A DNA stretch of 46,109 bases, from contig CANFOZ010000017.1 of the NCBI GenBank assembly GCA_947448795.1, positions 1 through 46,109 of the forward strand, read 5' to 3'. The notes under the pieces were generated by a model. That model searched no databases, was not told the DNA's origin, and saw nothing but the letters and a program-made list of their open reading frames with translations. Made by a program: the position numbers and the translations under genes. This DNA is from Bacteroidota bacterium (GTDB lineage Bacteria > Bacteroidota > Bacteroidia > AKYH767-A > JAHEYN01). Shown here one piece after another: positions 26,667-35,166 of the stretch. Every line of letters begins with the position of its first letter. The stretch's first letter is position 1.

Positions 26667-27842
26667 CTAGTGGGTGGCGCTGAAGTAAAGATTGTTGATG
26701 CTATCGCTATCGCCGTCGATCGAGGTGTGCGGAAAACCACTGCTCACATCACTCGGCAGCCATTCCACCGCAAAAATTTGGTTGCCGAATGGAAAGGTGA
26801 TTGAACCGACTACTTTCTCACTTTTTGTATCGAAGGCAACAATTCCGCAACGGGGTATTTCATGGGTGATGCCCGGAGCGTAGACTTTGTATTTTTGAAT
26901 GATGCGCGAAACTCCGATAAAGGCAATGTCCTCGTGAAAGCAAAGACCGCGCGTCCAGCTTTGTAAGTTCAGCAGCGGTTTGAAGTTTCCTTTTTCTATG
27001 TAGCCGAATTCACCGGCCCCACTGTTATTCACCCACAAGCGTCCTTTGTGTAGTTTTGCGGAATGCGGTCGTGTGAGACCACGGGCTGCAACAGAGCGTG
27101 TTTTACCGGAGAAGATCACGCCTGTGTTTTTGACAGGAAACTGCAAGTGTCCGGGCTTGTATCTCCTGATCTTTTCAGAGGATGCGGTGAAGTAGGATGC
27201 TTGCAGTGTTCGGCCGGCTGCAATGGAGTTCAATTGTAAATGATTAGCGGACAGGTCAGGCTCGCCATTCTTCTTGGTGGTAGCTTCCGGAAACCAACAC
27301 AGCGTTTCTGTTTCAGGGCTGCTTAAATCAGCTTTTATAATGCCGTTTATGCCAACTGAATTGGCATATAATCGATTGCCAATGTAGGCCAAATCATGGA
27401 AGTAATAGCTACCCGGGTAGTATTTCTCGCGGACAGGCATCAGGGGCCGGTGGCCTGCAAAGGTCGAGCCGCTGAGTTTTCGTTCAGTGCATCCGGCCAT
27501 GGGCTTTAGTTCCACCAATTTATTGGGGTTGCGTGTGCAAGCGATGACGATGCTGTTTGTTTTCCGGTGAATGGCAATGCCGGTGGGGTGTGGCATGGGT
27601 AGAAAGCTTTGATACAGCTGATTGCCTCGCACGCTGAGCGCAAGCATCAGGTTTTCATACTCCCTGGAAACGAGCAAGGTGATCTTGTGCTCTTTGAGTA
27701 CGTCCTTGAATCTGCCTTCGATACGATACTCCAAGGATCTCGCATCCAATCCACCTTGCTCCGGCTTGAACGAAATTACTTCGAGCGGGTCTCGGATCGT
27801 TTTCGCTTGCTTTTCAATGATTTTATCAAGTCCTTTCATCAT
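26667..27842 (-). CDS. DUF4915 / TIGR03032-like predicted beta-propeller protein
   Basis: The likely start is the ATG overlapping the preceding GT2 stop (ATGA at 27842); the ORF-track start lies inside the GT2 gene. This gives 391 aa. Seen: LLVSREYENLMLALS, FLPMPHPTGIAIHRKTNSIVIACTRNPNKL, YFHDLAYIGNRLYANSVGINGI, GLTRPHSAKLHKGRLWVNNSGAGEFGYIE, and ITFPFGNQIFAVEWLP, a repeating strand-rich pattern with short His/Pro-containing turns. The family is widespread near sulfotransferases and glycan genes, but no function is established that I know of. No signal peptide. Confidence 0.8.
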   Translation of the reverse strand: MMKGLDKIIEKQAKTIRDPLEVISFKPEQGGLDARSLEYRIEGRFKDVLKEHKITLLVSREYENLMLALSVRGNQLYQSFLPMPHPTGIAIHRKTNSIVIACTRNPNKLVELKPMAGCTERKLSGSTFAGHRPLMPVREKYYPGSYYFHDLAYIGNRLYANSVGINGIIKADLSSPETETLCWFPEATTKKNGEPDLSANHLQLNSIAAGRTLQASYFTASSEKIRRYKPGHLQFPVKNTGVIFSGKTRSVAARGLTRPHSAKLHKGRLWVNNSGAGEFGYIEKGNFKPLLNLQSWTRGLCFHEDIAFIGVSRIIQKYKVYAPGITHEIPRCGIVAFDTKSEKVVGSITFPFGNQIFAVEWLPSDVSSGFPHTSIDGDSDSINNLYFSATH

Positions 27843-28540
27843 CGTGCATGCTTTGCTTCTGCATCCAGGTTTCTTTTTAGCCGCCAAAGCCCAGTATACA
27901 TTTTAATGGCCGACTTGAGTTTGGTTGTAGATTGACCTTCAATACGCTTTGGTGACACAATCAGAATCTCAATAATCTGAATATTTTTACGATATATCCG
28001 AGCCATAATCTCTGCATCGATGAGATCGCCTTCCTCTGTAATATTGAGGTCTTTCAAAAACTGTGCGGGTATGACTTTGGGAGTGCCATTCACGTCCCAA
28101 AGCGGAGTTCCGAGTAGCAAGCGGTTTTCGTAATTATAGAGGATGGATCCCATTTTTCTGCGCAAGCTCTCGCGCGCAACACGTGTCGTTTTGAGTACCA
28201 CCTGTGAGTTTGCGCTAGAATACTTGAGCACAAGGATAAGCTGCTCGGGTATGGTTCTTGCCGAGTTTGTGTAGCAAACAATCGCTCCGCGTGCTTCGGA
28301 GAGGCCGAATTTTACAGCCCTGCCCCAGCCACCTTTTTCAAGGTTGAAAACACGCACGTTTGGATTCTTGGCAGCCATTTTTTGAGCGGTTTCAAACGAC
28401 TTGTCGCGAGAGCCGTTGACAATTAAAAGCAGCTCCCAAGAATCTCCAGTTTCAGTGAGTTTTTCGGTATATTGGGTATACAAAAAATCAATCTGCTTTT
28501 CTTGATTGTAAATAGGAAGAATGACCGAGTATTTTATCAT
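27839..28540 (-). CDS. Family 2 glycosyltransferase-like protein with altered DxD
   Basis: I choose the ATG of MIKYSVILPIYNQEKQID; the longer ORF-track start overlaps the SDR gene and adds no family sequence. This gives 233 aa. GT2 features: ILPIYNQE, LLIVNGSRDKS, and GGWGRAVKFGLSEARGAIVCY. At the place of DxD it reads YTNSARTIPEQL (91-93 TNS), so the usual metal-binding acids are missing. The rest of the fold looks intact and ends without membrane helices. It is either a subfamily that uses another metal or nucleotide geometry, or a non-catalytic partner. It overlaps the DUF4915 gene by ATGA. Confidence 0.85.
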   Translation of the reverse strand: MIKYSVILPIYNQEKQIDFLYTQYTEKLTETGDSWELLLIVNGSRDKSFETAQKMAAKNPNVRVFNLEKGGWGRAVKFGLSEARGAIVCYTNSARTIPEQLILVLKYSSANSQVVLKTTRVARESLRRKMGSILYNYENRLLLGTPLWDVNGTPKVIPAQFLKDLNITEEGDLIDAEIMARIYRKNIQIIEILIVSPKRIEGQSTTKLKSAIKMYTGLWRLKRNLDAEAKHAR

Positions 28541-28575
28541 GCTGAGTTGTATATGCCTTAAAAAGCTCTTCTTTG

Positions 28576-29610
28576 TTAGATCCGTTCTCCAGACCAGTTC
28601 CAAAAGGCAGTATCAAAACCAACCTCTTGTTGCCATTTAGCCACATTTAGCATGCCTTCTTCTAAGCCTATGGTGGTTGACCAGCCGAATGTGCTTTTTG
28701 CTTTTGACGGGTTGGAATACCAATCCACGACATCCCATTTTCGATCGGGCATATTGCCAAACTCAGGCGGGTTGGCTATCTTGAACAAATCACAGGTGAG
28801 TTTAGAGATTTGTCCGATGGTGGTTTTAACACCTGTGCCTATATTGAAAACCTCGCCAAAGAGCGATGGTTTCAGGGCGATGGCTGCCTGGATGAATGCA
28901 GCGGAGATATCGGTTACATGGATGAAATCACGAGATATTTCAGGATTTACCAAAGGCGGTAGTTTCCCATGCCGGGCCTTGGCTATAAGAACGGGCATGA
29001 GTCTGTCCGGTTCTTCCCACGGTCCATAAGCTGAATACAAACGCAAGTTGAGCACAGGCATTTGTTCGATACGTCCGAAATATTTGATGGCCGAGTGCAC
29101 GGCTGTTTTTGAAACCGCGTAATGGCTGTTCGGAATGAGTTCTTCGTCCTCGAAAGGGCCTGCACTGTTAAGTCCGTATTCGGAGCTGGAGCCAGCATGG
29201 ATAAAGGCGTCGAACCCAGTTTCACGCAAGGCCTCTAGCATATCCACGGTGGCAATGAAATTAGTTTTGTAAATCTTACGATACTCTCGCTGTTTGGAGT
29301 AAGCCCCATACGCAGCCAAGTTGAAAATCGTGCGCGGTTTATATTGACGAATAAGTTCACGCAATTCCTCGGGTTGCGTGATGTCACAGGCCAGTAGGTT
29401 TTCCGGAGGGGTGTGCGTGGCAATGAAGCGCCAATTGTTTTTTGGATCTTGGGAGATGCCAAACACATCTTTTCTGTATAACAGAAGCGAATGCATCAAG
29501 TTCAGCCCAACGAAGCCGCCCGCACCAAAGATGAAAATTGGTCCTTTTAATGCCTTGACCTGGTATGCCACTTCAGACGGTAGCACAAAGATGGATGCGT
29601 GCTGAGTCAT
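28576..29610 (-). CDS. NAD-dependent epimerase/dehydratase (extended SDR), intact
   Basis: 344 aa. Rossmann motif GPIFIFGAGGFVGLN (GxxGxxG at 29-35), NLAAYGAYSKQ, catalytic serine region HAGSSSEYG (141-143), and the Y164/K168 pair in HYAVSKTAVH. C-terminal SRDFIHVTDISAAFI and VFNIGTGVKTTIGQI are typical of sugar-nucleotide SDRs. All catalytic residues are present. The N-terminus (IFVLPSEVAYQVKALKGP) is similar to that of the fusion protein at 36387, indicating paralogy. It starts inside the transketolase N-half stop (ATGA). Probable sugar-nucleotide 4-epimerase or dehydratase; the substrate is unknown. Confidence 0.92.
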   Translation of the reverse strand: MTQHASIFVLPSEVAYQVKALKGPIFIFGAGGFVGLNLMHSLLLYRKDVFGISQDPKNNWRFIATHTPPENLLACDITQPEELRELIRQYKPRTIFNLAAYGAYSKQREYRKIYKTNFIATVDMLEALRETGFDAFIHAGSSSEYGLNSAGPFEDEELIPNSHYAVSKTAVHSAIKYFGRIEQMPVLNLRLYSAYGPWEEPDRLMPVLIAKARHGKLPPLVNPEISRDFIHVTDISAAFIQAAIALKPSLFGEVFNIGTGVKTTIGQISKLTCDLFKIANPPEFGNMPDRKWDVVDWYSNPSKAKSTFGWSTTIGLEEGMLNVAKWQQEVGFDTAFWNWSGERI

Positions 29611-30413
29611 TTGGCTGTCGAGTAGTTTTTTTTGACTTCTTCCATGGCTTCTTCAAACTGCTCTTTGTTCATCGGATTATAGTGCCACTCAAGGCGATTT
29701 TGCATAAAGGAAACACCTTTTCCTTTGATCGTATGTGCGATGATTACCTTGGGCTTGCCGTTCTTCTCTTTTTTAAGTTTGGCTATCAAAGCAGTGTTTG
29801 TCTCCACGTCGTGACCATCTGTTTCATGCACTTCGAAGCCGAGTGAAAGCCACTGTTCAGGAGAACATGTATCCCCCAGTACATCGGCAGTGGTGCCGAA
29901 CCCTTGTAGTTGGTTTTTGTCTATGATGACGAGCAGATTGTCAAGTTTTTGTTGTCTGGCAAAATGCGCTGCTTCCCAGGTAGTACCCTCGTTGGTTTCG
30001 CCGTCTGACATCAGAACCTGGACGATGGCGTCGTTGTTTTTCATTTTTTCTGCTTTGGCAACACCCACACCGAAAGGGAGTCCATGGCCAAGTGACCCTG
30101 TAGCCAAAGGAACGGCTTTGAAACGATTCGGCGCCGGATGCGCGGTCAAGGAAGTACCGTTTTTGTAATAGGTGGCCATCTCCTCATCGCTGAGTAAGCC
30201 TTTTTCCATCATGCTTACATACAAGGAGACGGCGGCATGACCTTTGGACAGGATGAATGTATCCGCTGCACCTGTATTGTGAATAAAGGATGCGATGAGA
30301 AGATCGATACAACTGAGCGAGCAAGCGATGTGGCCAGCATTGGCTGCGTTGTAAGTTTCTAAAATGCGAAGTCGCAGCGCACCAGGTAAGCTGATAGATT
30401 CGATGTTCTTCAT
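29607..30413 (-). CDS. Transketolase-like protein, N-terminal half (pyrophosphate-binding subunit)
   Basis: 268 aa. ILSKGHAAVSLY (K57, H59) and PLATGSLGHGLPFGVGVAKA are standard. The Mg-TPP motif reads MSDGETNEGTTWEAAHFARQQKLDNLLVIIDKNQLQ (136-171), a typical split-transketolase form with SDG in place of GDG. Its partner half is at 24700-25608, separated by four genes. It overlaps the upstream TPR membrane gene and the downstream SDR gene by 4 nt each, so it is deeply embedded in the operon. Presumably dimerises with the C-half to make a 2-carbon-extended or branched sugar intermediate (inference). Confidence 0.93.
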   Translation of the reverse strand: MKNIESISLPGALRLRILETYNAANAGHIACSLSCIDLLIASFIHNTGAADTFILSKGHAAVSLYVSMMEKGLLSDEEMATYYKNGTSLTAHPAPNRFKAVPLATGSLGHGLPFGVGVAKAEKMKNNDAIVQVLMSDGETNEGTTWEAAHFARQQKLDNLLVIIDKNQLQGFGTTADVLGDTCSPEQWLSLGFEVHETDGHDVETNTALIAKLKKEKNGKPKVIIAHTIKGKGVSFMQNRLEWHYNPMNKEQFEEAMEEVKKNYSTAK

Positions 30414-33274
30414 TTGACTGCGTTTTTTTTCTTGGCCTCGGAGTCGGCAAGGTTGTTCTTTGCAAGTTCAAAGTTAGGATTTAATTCAACAGCTTTTTTG
30501 AGTGCTGAGATGGCCGCATCGAAATCGCCTAGCGCATTGTAAGCGATGCCCATATTATTCAAGGCAATGGTGTTTTTTGGGTCGCGAGCGAGCAAGACCT
30601 GCGATAGCTTGATGGTGCCATTGTAATTACCAACGAGGTAAAGGTCTACGCTTTTTTGGAGTAATTCGGCATCTCCTCGTTCCGCATATAATTTGGCTTC
30701 CTCTTTTTTCAAGCGTTTGGCTGAAGCCACATTGTTTTTTGCAAGATCGAAGTCGGATTGCAAATCCAGGGCTTTTTGACAGTAATGGATGTAATCGTCC
30801 AAGATCATCAATACGCCAAACTCATAGCCTAGGTTGTTGTAAGCCAACGAATACAAGCTGTCCACTGCGATGGCTTTGCGGTAATAGTTGATGGCATCGA
30901 CGCTTTTTTGATGATTACTGTACCATACGCCGACATTCACAAAATTCTCTTTGGTTGGCTTCGCATTGGCTATGGCGATCAATTGATCCGGACCGTCGCT
31001 GGCAGGCGCTGCTTGATTGGATGCGGCCGAATTTGATGCAAATCCCGGAATGGCTTGGTTGAACTCTTGCAGTCGATCGTTGAAGTTGGCTTTGGGTACG
31101 AAGTGCACGATTCTCCAATCAGCATTTTCAAAGCTGGCATTGGCTTGAAATGCGAAGGATAACCAAGGTTCTAAAAAGGGATGATTGTCTCTTTTACAAA
31201 TGATGAGCCACCCGCCGGTCGGGAATTGTTCAATGAACCGGGAGATGTAAGTTGCAATGCGTTCATGGGGAAGCGAATTCAGCAAGGTCATTTGATGCAC
31301 GGGCAACCAGTAGATAGGCTTTCTGTCTTGACCAGTGATACGGGATTGCAAAAACAAGATATCGGTTGCGCAGGCCACCGGTTCGGTGGCTTGGATGCCC
31401 GCTTGATTTATCAGCGCATCCAAACTGCCCGAACTGGTTCCATAGTTGCCCGACATGTTTTGATCGTTGGAAGGGATGATGTCTTCAATGTTTGAAACAT
31501 ATCCTGTTTTTAAACCGCTTATGAACCGGTCGATGCCTCCGGTATCGTCATACACGGATATCATAGTAACAGCGAAAACAGGTAGCAAAGCGATGCGGTA
31601 ACTCGAAAAACCTGCCCGATTGTTTTTCAAAAGATGCATTGTTGCCGCACAAAACAAGAGTACGAGTGGAATCAGACTAGTCAGATTGGCAGGATGACTT
31701 CTGCCGATGTAATTACTCGTAACGGCGAACAAACCATAAAACAGAGCAGCCGCTATGGCAAGCTCCCGCGTTCGTTTAAATGACATGAAGCGAGTGGCGA
31801 CGACCGCGATCAGAAGCAAGCAGAAAAGCATCCCAATAATTGGGCCTTGGGGATCAATCAGCATGCTGCCTAACCCTTCTTTGACGGCAATGGAATGTTC
31901 GTAATAGCAGCGCCAATCTGGAAGATGACCGATTCTGAACAAGTAAAGTAAATCAATGAGCAGCATGGTGATCAGGAGCATGGCTACCGGTAAGCCCAAT
32001 CTAAATAGCATCGTATTGATTGCAGGGCTGAAAGGCCCCGACATCGTATTCGGCGATGTCGCCACCGCCGGTTCGTGTTTTGGTTCTAATTTGAATGACG
32101 CATAAGCAATGACGAGAAGATATACCGACCAAATGGAGAAGGTGAAAAATCCGCTTTCCACAGCCCATAAAAAGGAGCAGAGATTGATGAAGCTGCCTAT
32201 AAGGATATGCCTACGCAATCGCGAAATTCCGTCATGGCGGTAGCTGTAAATTAAATAAGCAACCATGACAAATACCCAAATGTAGCGCATGGAGCCGCTG
32301 CTTGGAAAGCTTTGTGGGCCTGCAAAGCCGTCGGTGAGTCCCCAACCAGGCAGCAGAAATACCGCACCGGCAGATACAAGGACTGCAAGGGCGTATGCCG
32401 CCCATCCCCGAAATGAGGTTTGGATTAATTTGTAGAGTATAAAAGCAGAAACGCTCAGAACGATGGTATTCAAAACATATAAAGACTGCCAAGCACTTTG
32501 AAAGGGCATACTTGCAAGGACTAGTTCGGATAAAAAGCCATATGACGAGGGCACGTTCCACAATAAATGACCGCCTTGCCGAAGCATCTCAGCCGGTGTA
32601 ATGTATAATCCGCAGTGATGAATAGTAGTTGGCATTCGCATATCCACTTTGTATGATGCGAAAACGAAAAAAAGAAAGGCCACTGCATCTTTACCAATTC
32701 GAATCAATCTTGGCGGTGCATAATTTTCTACACTTCCTTGATTTTCAGTAAATGCAAGAAAGCAAAGTAGTAGAATAAGCAATGTCGTAATAATCGTCTG
32801 CATCGATTGGGTGGCGAGGTCATAGGGGTTTACCCACCAAATGAAAGTATACGATAGCGTCCATGCGACAGTGCCGGAAATCAGGATCGGTAGGTGTTGT
32901 TGCCATGCATGCGAAATGCCGGTTCGGCTGGTTTGTATACCAAGCCAAACAAATTGGGCAATCACAGGGATTGCAATCAATAACGCGTTGTTGGGATGTG
33001 CATAATAATACAATGAAATCAGGATAGCAAAGCCAACCATTGGAACCTTAAGTTGAGCAACCGGTAGTCTCTTGTTGGCTAGTACAGCTAATATCAAAGC
33101 GGCAGGAAGAAGCAATCCGAAACCAAGATACTGGGTCCACTCGGATGATTCTTGGCCAGTGTCTACAAGTAGTCGAATCATTAATAAAACAGCAAAGCCC
33201 AAGCCTACACCCCAGAGGTACTCCAGCTGCATATAACCTGATCGCTTCGCGTTGATTTTTGAGAACAAACTCAT
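30410..33274 (-). CDS. Large polytopic membrane protein with C-terminal TPR repeats
   Basis: 954 aa. About 15 hydrophobic helices fill 15-560, an extracytoplasmic-looking domain follows (about 570-750; YWLPVHQMTLLNSLPHERIATYI), then TPR repeats from about 775 (NVGVWYSNHQKSVDAINYYRKAI, AYNNLGYEFGVL, ALNNMGIAYNALGDFDAAISALKKAV). No specific enzyme family is evident to me, and the many helices plus large loop suggest a GT-C-like glycosyltransferase or an O-antigen-ligase-like protein. No clear DD motif near the N-terminus. The TPR tail is related to those of the TMTC-like and GT39-like proteins of the locus. Five nt separate it from the acyltransferase gene, and it overlaps the transketolase N-half by 4 nt. 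Confidence 0.8.
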   Translation of the reverse strand: MSLFSKINAKRSGYMQLEYLWGVGLGFAVLLMIRLLVDTGQESSEWTQYLGFGLLLPAALILAVLANKRLPVAQLKVPMVGFAILISLYYYAHPNNALLIAIPVIAQFVWLGIQTSRTGISHAWQQHLPILISGTVAWTLSYTFIWWVNPYDLATQSMQTIITTLLILLLCFLAFTENQGSVENYAPPRLIRIGKDAVAFLFFVFASYKVDMRMPTTIHHCGLYITPAEMLRQGGHLLWNVPSSYGFLSELVLASMPFQSAWQSLYVLNTIVLSVSAFILYKLIQTSFRGWAAYALAVLVSAGAVFLLPGWGLTDGFAGPQSFPSSGSMRYIWVFVMVAYLIYSYRHDGISRLRRHILIGSFINLCSFLWAVESGFFTFSIWSVYLLVIAYASFKLEPKHEPAVATSPNTMSGPFSPAINTMLFRLGLPVAMLLITMLLIDLLYLFRIGHLPDWRCYYEHSIAVKEGLGSMLIDPQGPIIGMLFCLLLIAVVATRFMSFKRTRELAIAAALFYGLFAVTSNYIGRSHPANLTSLIPLVLLFCAATMHLLKNNRAGFSSYRIALLPVFAVTMISVYDDTGGIDRFISGLKTGYVSNIEDIIPSNDQNMSGNYGTSSGSLDALINQAGIQATEPVACATDILFLQSRITGQDRKPIYWLPVHQMTLLNSLPHERIATYISRFIEQFPTGGWLIICKRDNHPFLEPWLSFAFQANASFENADWRIVHFVPKANFNDRLQEFNQAIPGFASNSAASNQAAPASDGPDQLIAIANAKPTKENFVNVGVWYSNHQKSVDAINYYRKAIAVDSLYSLAYNNLGYEFGVLMILDDYIHYCQKALDLQSDFDLAKNNVASAKRLKKEEAKLYAERGDAELLQKSVDLYLVGNYNGTIKLSQVLLARDPKNTIALNNMGIAYNALGDFDAAISALKKAVELNPNFELAKNNLADSEAKKKNAVK

Positions 33275-33279
33275 GGGCT

Positions 33280-34374
33280 TTAAAATTTTGCTTTAAGTTT
33301 CAAGAAACGTGACTCCATATAATTGTAGGACAGGGCGCTGATGAACACAGCTAGTAACAGGGTTGTCAGAATCTTTGGAATCACCCAATCTGCGGACTCA
33401 GGCATCAAGGCCAAAACGATATAAATAGCCATCATGTGTGTCATGTAAATGCCGTAACTGATTTTTCCCAACCACGTTAACAGCTGACTGGATCGCATTT
33501 TAAACGGAGAGCGTGAACTGTAGTTTTGTTCGAGAATTATAAAACCGAAAAACAGATAAGGCAGAAGCATCATCGGAATGTATAAAAGGGAGATCGCAGA
33601 CAGTTGATTTTGAAAATAGAAACCCAACATTGCAAGGACGTAAATGATTGCAATGGTAGAGGCATCTAGTTTACGCATGAGGTATCTGACCCACGATACT
33701 TTGTAGAAAGCCAGATAGGCGAGTAAGCCGCCAAAAGCCAAGAATCGAACGCAGCTGAAAAAATGATAATTCGCAACCGCAAAATTGGGAGCATCTTGAA
33801 AAAAATACTCGGAGCCTATGAGCATCAAGGCGAGCATTAAAGGTAGGTAATTACTTCGGATGGTGAGCAAGATCAAAACCGGCCAAATCAAATAGAATTG
33901 TTCTTCCACAGCCACGCTCCATTGCACACCGAGCATCGCACACAACGGTGGTCCGTGTTGGATGTGATCGAAGTTGGTTGCAAACAGCACATACATCCAT
34001 TTTGTCACTCCTTCAGTATGAATGCGTCCACTCAAACTCAGCAAATAAGGATAGAGCAAAAAACCGACCGCTAATGAAACATAGTACAGGGGCCAGATTC
34101 GTAAAATGCGACGTGCGTAAAAGTTACCAAGATTGATGTATCCGTTTTTTTTCTGCTCATTAAATAGAAGGTATGTAATTAAAAATCCACTTAAAACGAA
34201 AAAAAAGTGCACACCTAATTCACCTCCATGCCCATTTATGGAAATTAAATTTTTTAGTGATTCATAATTTCCTGCCGGAAAGGCAAAATACATGGTGGAA
34301 TGCAGCAATACCACCAATATAGCGGCTATTGCTCTAAATCCATCCAAGTTTTCAAAGTACATTGATTTGCTCAC
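33280..34374 (-). CDS. Acyltransferase family 3 (OafA-like) membrane protein
   Basis: 364 aa with about ten membrane helices. N-terminal NLDGFRAIAAILVVLLHS with the conserved His (H25), then GELGVHFFFVLSGFLITYLLF and YARRILRIWPLYYVS, and VQWSVAVEEQFYLIWPVL, all typical of acyltransferase 3. Members add acetyl or other acyl groups to sugars, taking the group across the cytoplasmic membrane. No C-terminal SGNH domain. Probably decorates the glycan of this locus. Five nt precede the TPR membrane gene, in the same operon. Confidence 0.94.
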   Translation of the reverse strand: MSKSMYFENLDGFRAIAAILVVLLHSTMYFAFPAGNYESLKNLISINGHGGELGVHFFFVLSGFLITYLLFNEQKKNGYINLGNFYARRILRIWPLYYVSLAVGFLLYPYLLSLSGRIHTEGVTKWMYVLFATNFDHIQHGPPLCAMLGVQWSVAVEEQFYLIWPVLILLTIRSNYLPLMLALMLIGSEYFFQDAPNFAVANYHFFSCVRFLAFGGLLAYLAFYKVSWVRYLMRKLDASTIAIIYVLAMLGFYFQNQLSAISLLYIPMMLLPYLFFGFIILEQNYSSRSPFKMRSSQLLTWLGKISYGIYMTHMMAIYIVLALMPESADWVIPKILTTLLLAVFISALSYNYMESRFLKLKAKF

Positions 34375-34419
34375 GAATAAGGAGAATTAGCTTGGCCCGT
34401 TTTGGATATTAAATAGCAA

Positions 34420-35166
34420 TCAGGGAATAGAGACGAACTTCTTTTTTTGCATTTTTCGGCTTGCAAAAAAGCGAAGGTATTGCATCGTGGTTTTAACTAC
34501 TTTCATTTTCGAAGCCCCTTTTCTTTTGGAGGAGTGCAGGGTCATTGGAACTTCGATGATTCGGGCATTACATTCGATGGCTTTGATCAGGATGTCAAGC
34601 ATACAAATGAATCCGCGTTCTTGTATGATGATCGAGTGCTGTTCTTTAATCTTTTTGATCAATTTTATATCGTAAACTCGAAAAAAGGAACTCAGTGTGA
34701 GAACCTTTATATTGAAAAGAAAGCGGAACATTAAATTGGCGATGGATGAAATCGCTTGGCGGAAAAAAGAGGTTGAGTCAAATCCACCGTTTTGGGCATA
34801 GACAGAAGCAAGAACAAGCGAAAATCCATAATCTGAAATGCCCAACATGGCAGGTATTAAGGTCACGTCAGAAGTAGTGTCGGCCTCCAATGTTAAGATT
34901 TTATCATTGTCGCTTTGCGAATGTTGAAGTATCCATTCAAATCCGGTATTGAAGGCATGCCCCGGACCGTGATTTTGTCCGTCTCCCAAAAGGATGTAAT
35001 CGGTTGCTTTGAAATACGAATGAATCAATGCAGCCGATTGATCCTTGGATCCGTCGTCGGAGAATACATAAAATCGGGGACTATCCAAGTGCAGTCCATT
35101 CAATTCATTGAAAAGCGCAGGAATGTTCAATTCCTCATTGAAGATGGGAATTAAAAAGTAAATCAT
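34420..35166 (-). CDS. Family 2 glycosyltransferase
   Basis: 248 aa. IYFLIPIFNEELNIPALFNEL, VFSDDGSKDQS, GPGHAFNTGFEWIL, and a DxD-type motif in LTLEADTTSDVTLIP. Later STSFFRQAISSIANLMFRFLFNIKV and IIEVPMTLHSSKRKGASKMKVVKT resemble DPM1-like synthases and end with a basic tail but no membrane helices. It uses a nucleotide sugar; product unknown. It starts inside the stop of the upstream SDR gene (ATGA), and 45 nt separate it from the acyltransferase. Confidence 0.9.
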   Translation of the reverse strand: MIYFLIPIFNEELNIPALFNELNGLHLDSPRFYVFSDDGSKDQSAALIHSYFKATDYILLGDGQNHGPGHAFNTGFEWILQHSQSDNDKILTLEADTTSDVTLIPAMLGISDYGFSLVLASVYAQNGGFDSTSFFRQAISSIANLMFRFLFNIKVLTLSSFFRVYDIKLIKKIKEQHSIIIQERGFICMLDILIKAIECNARIIEVPMTLHSSKRKGASKMKVVKTTMQYLRFFASRKMQKKKFVSIP

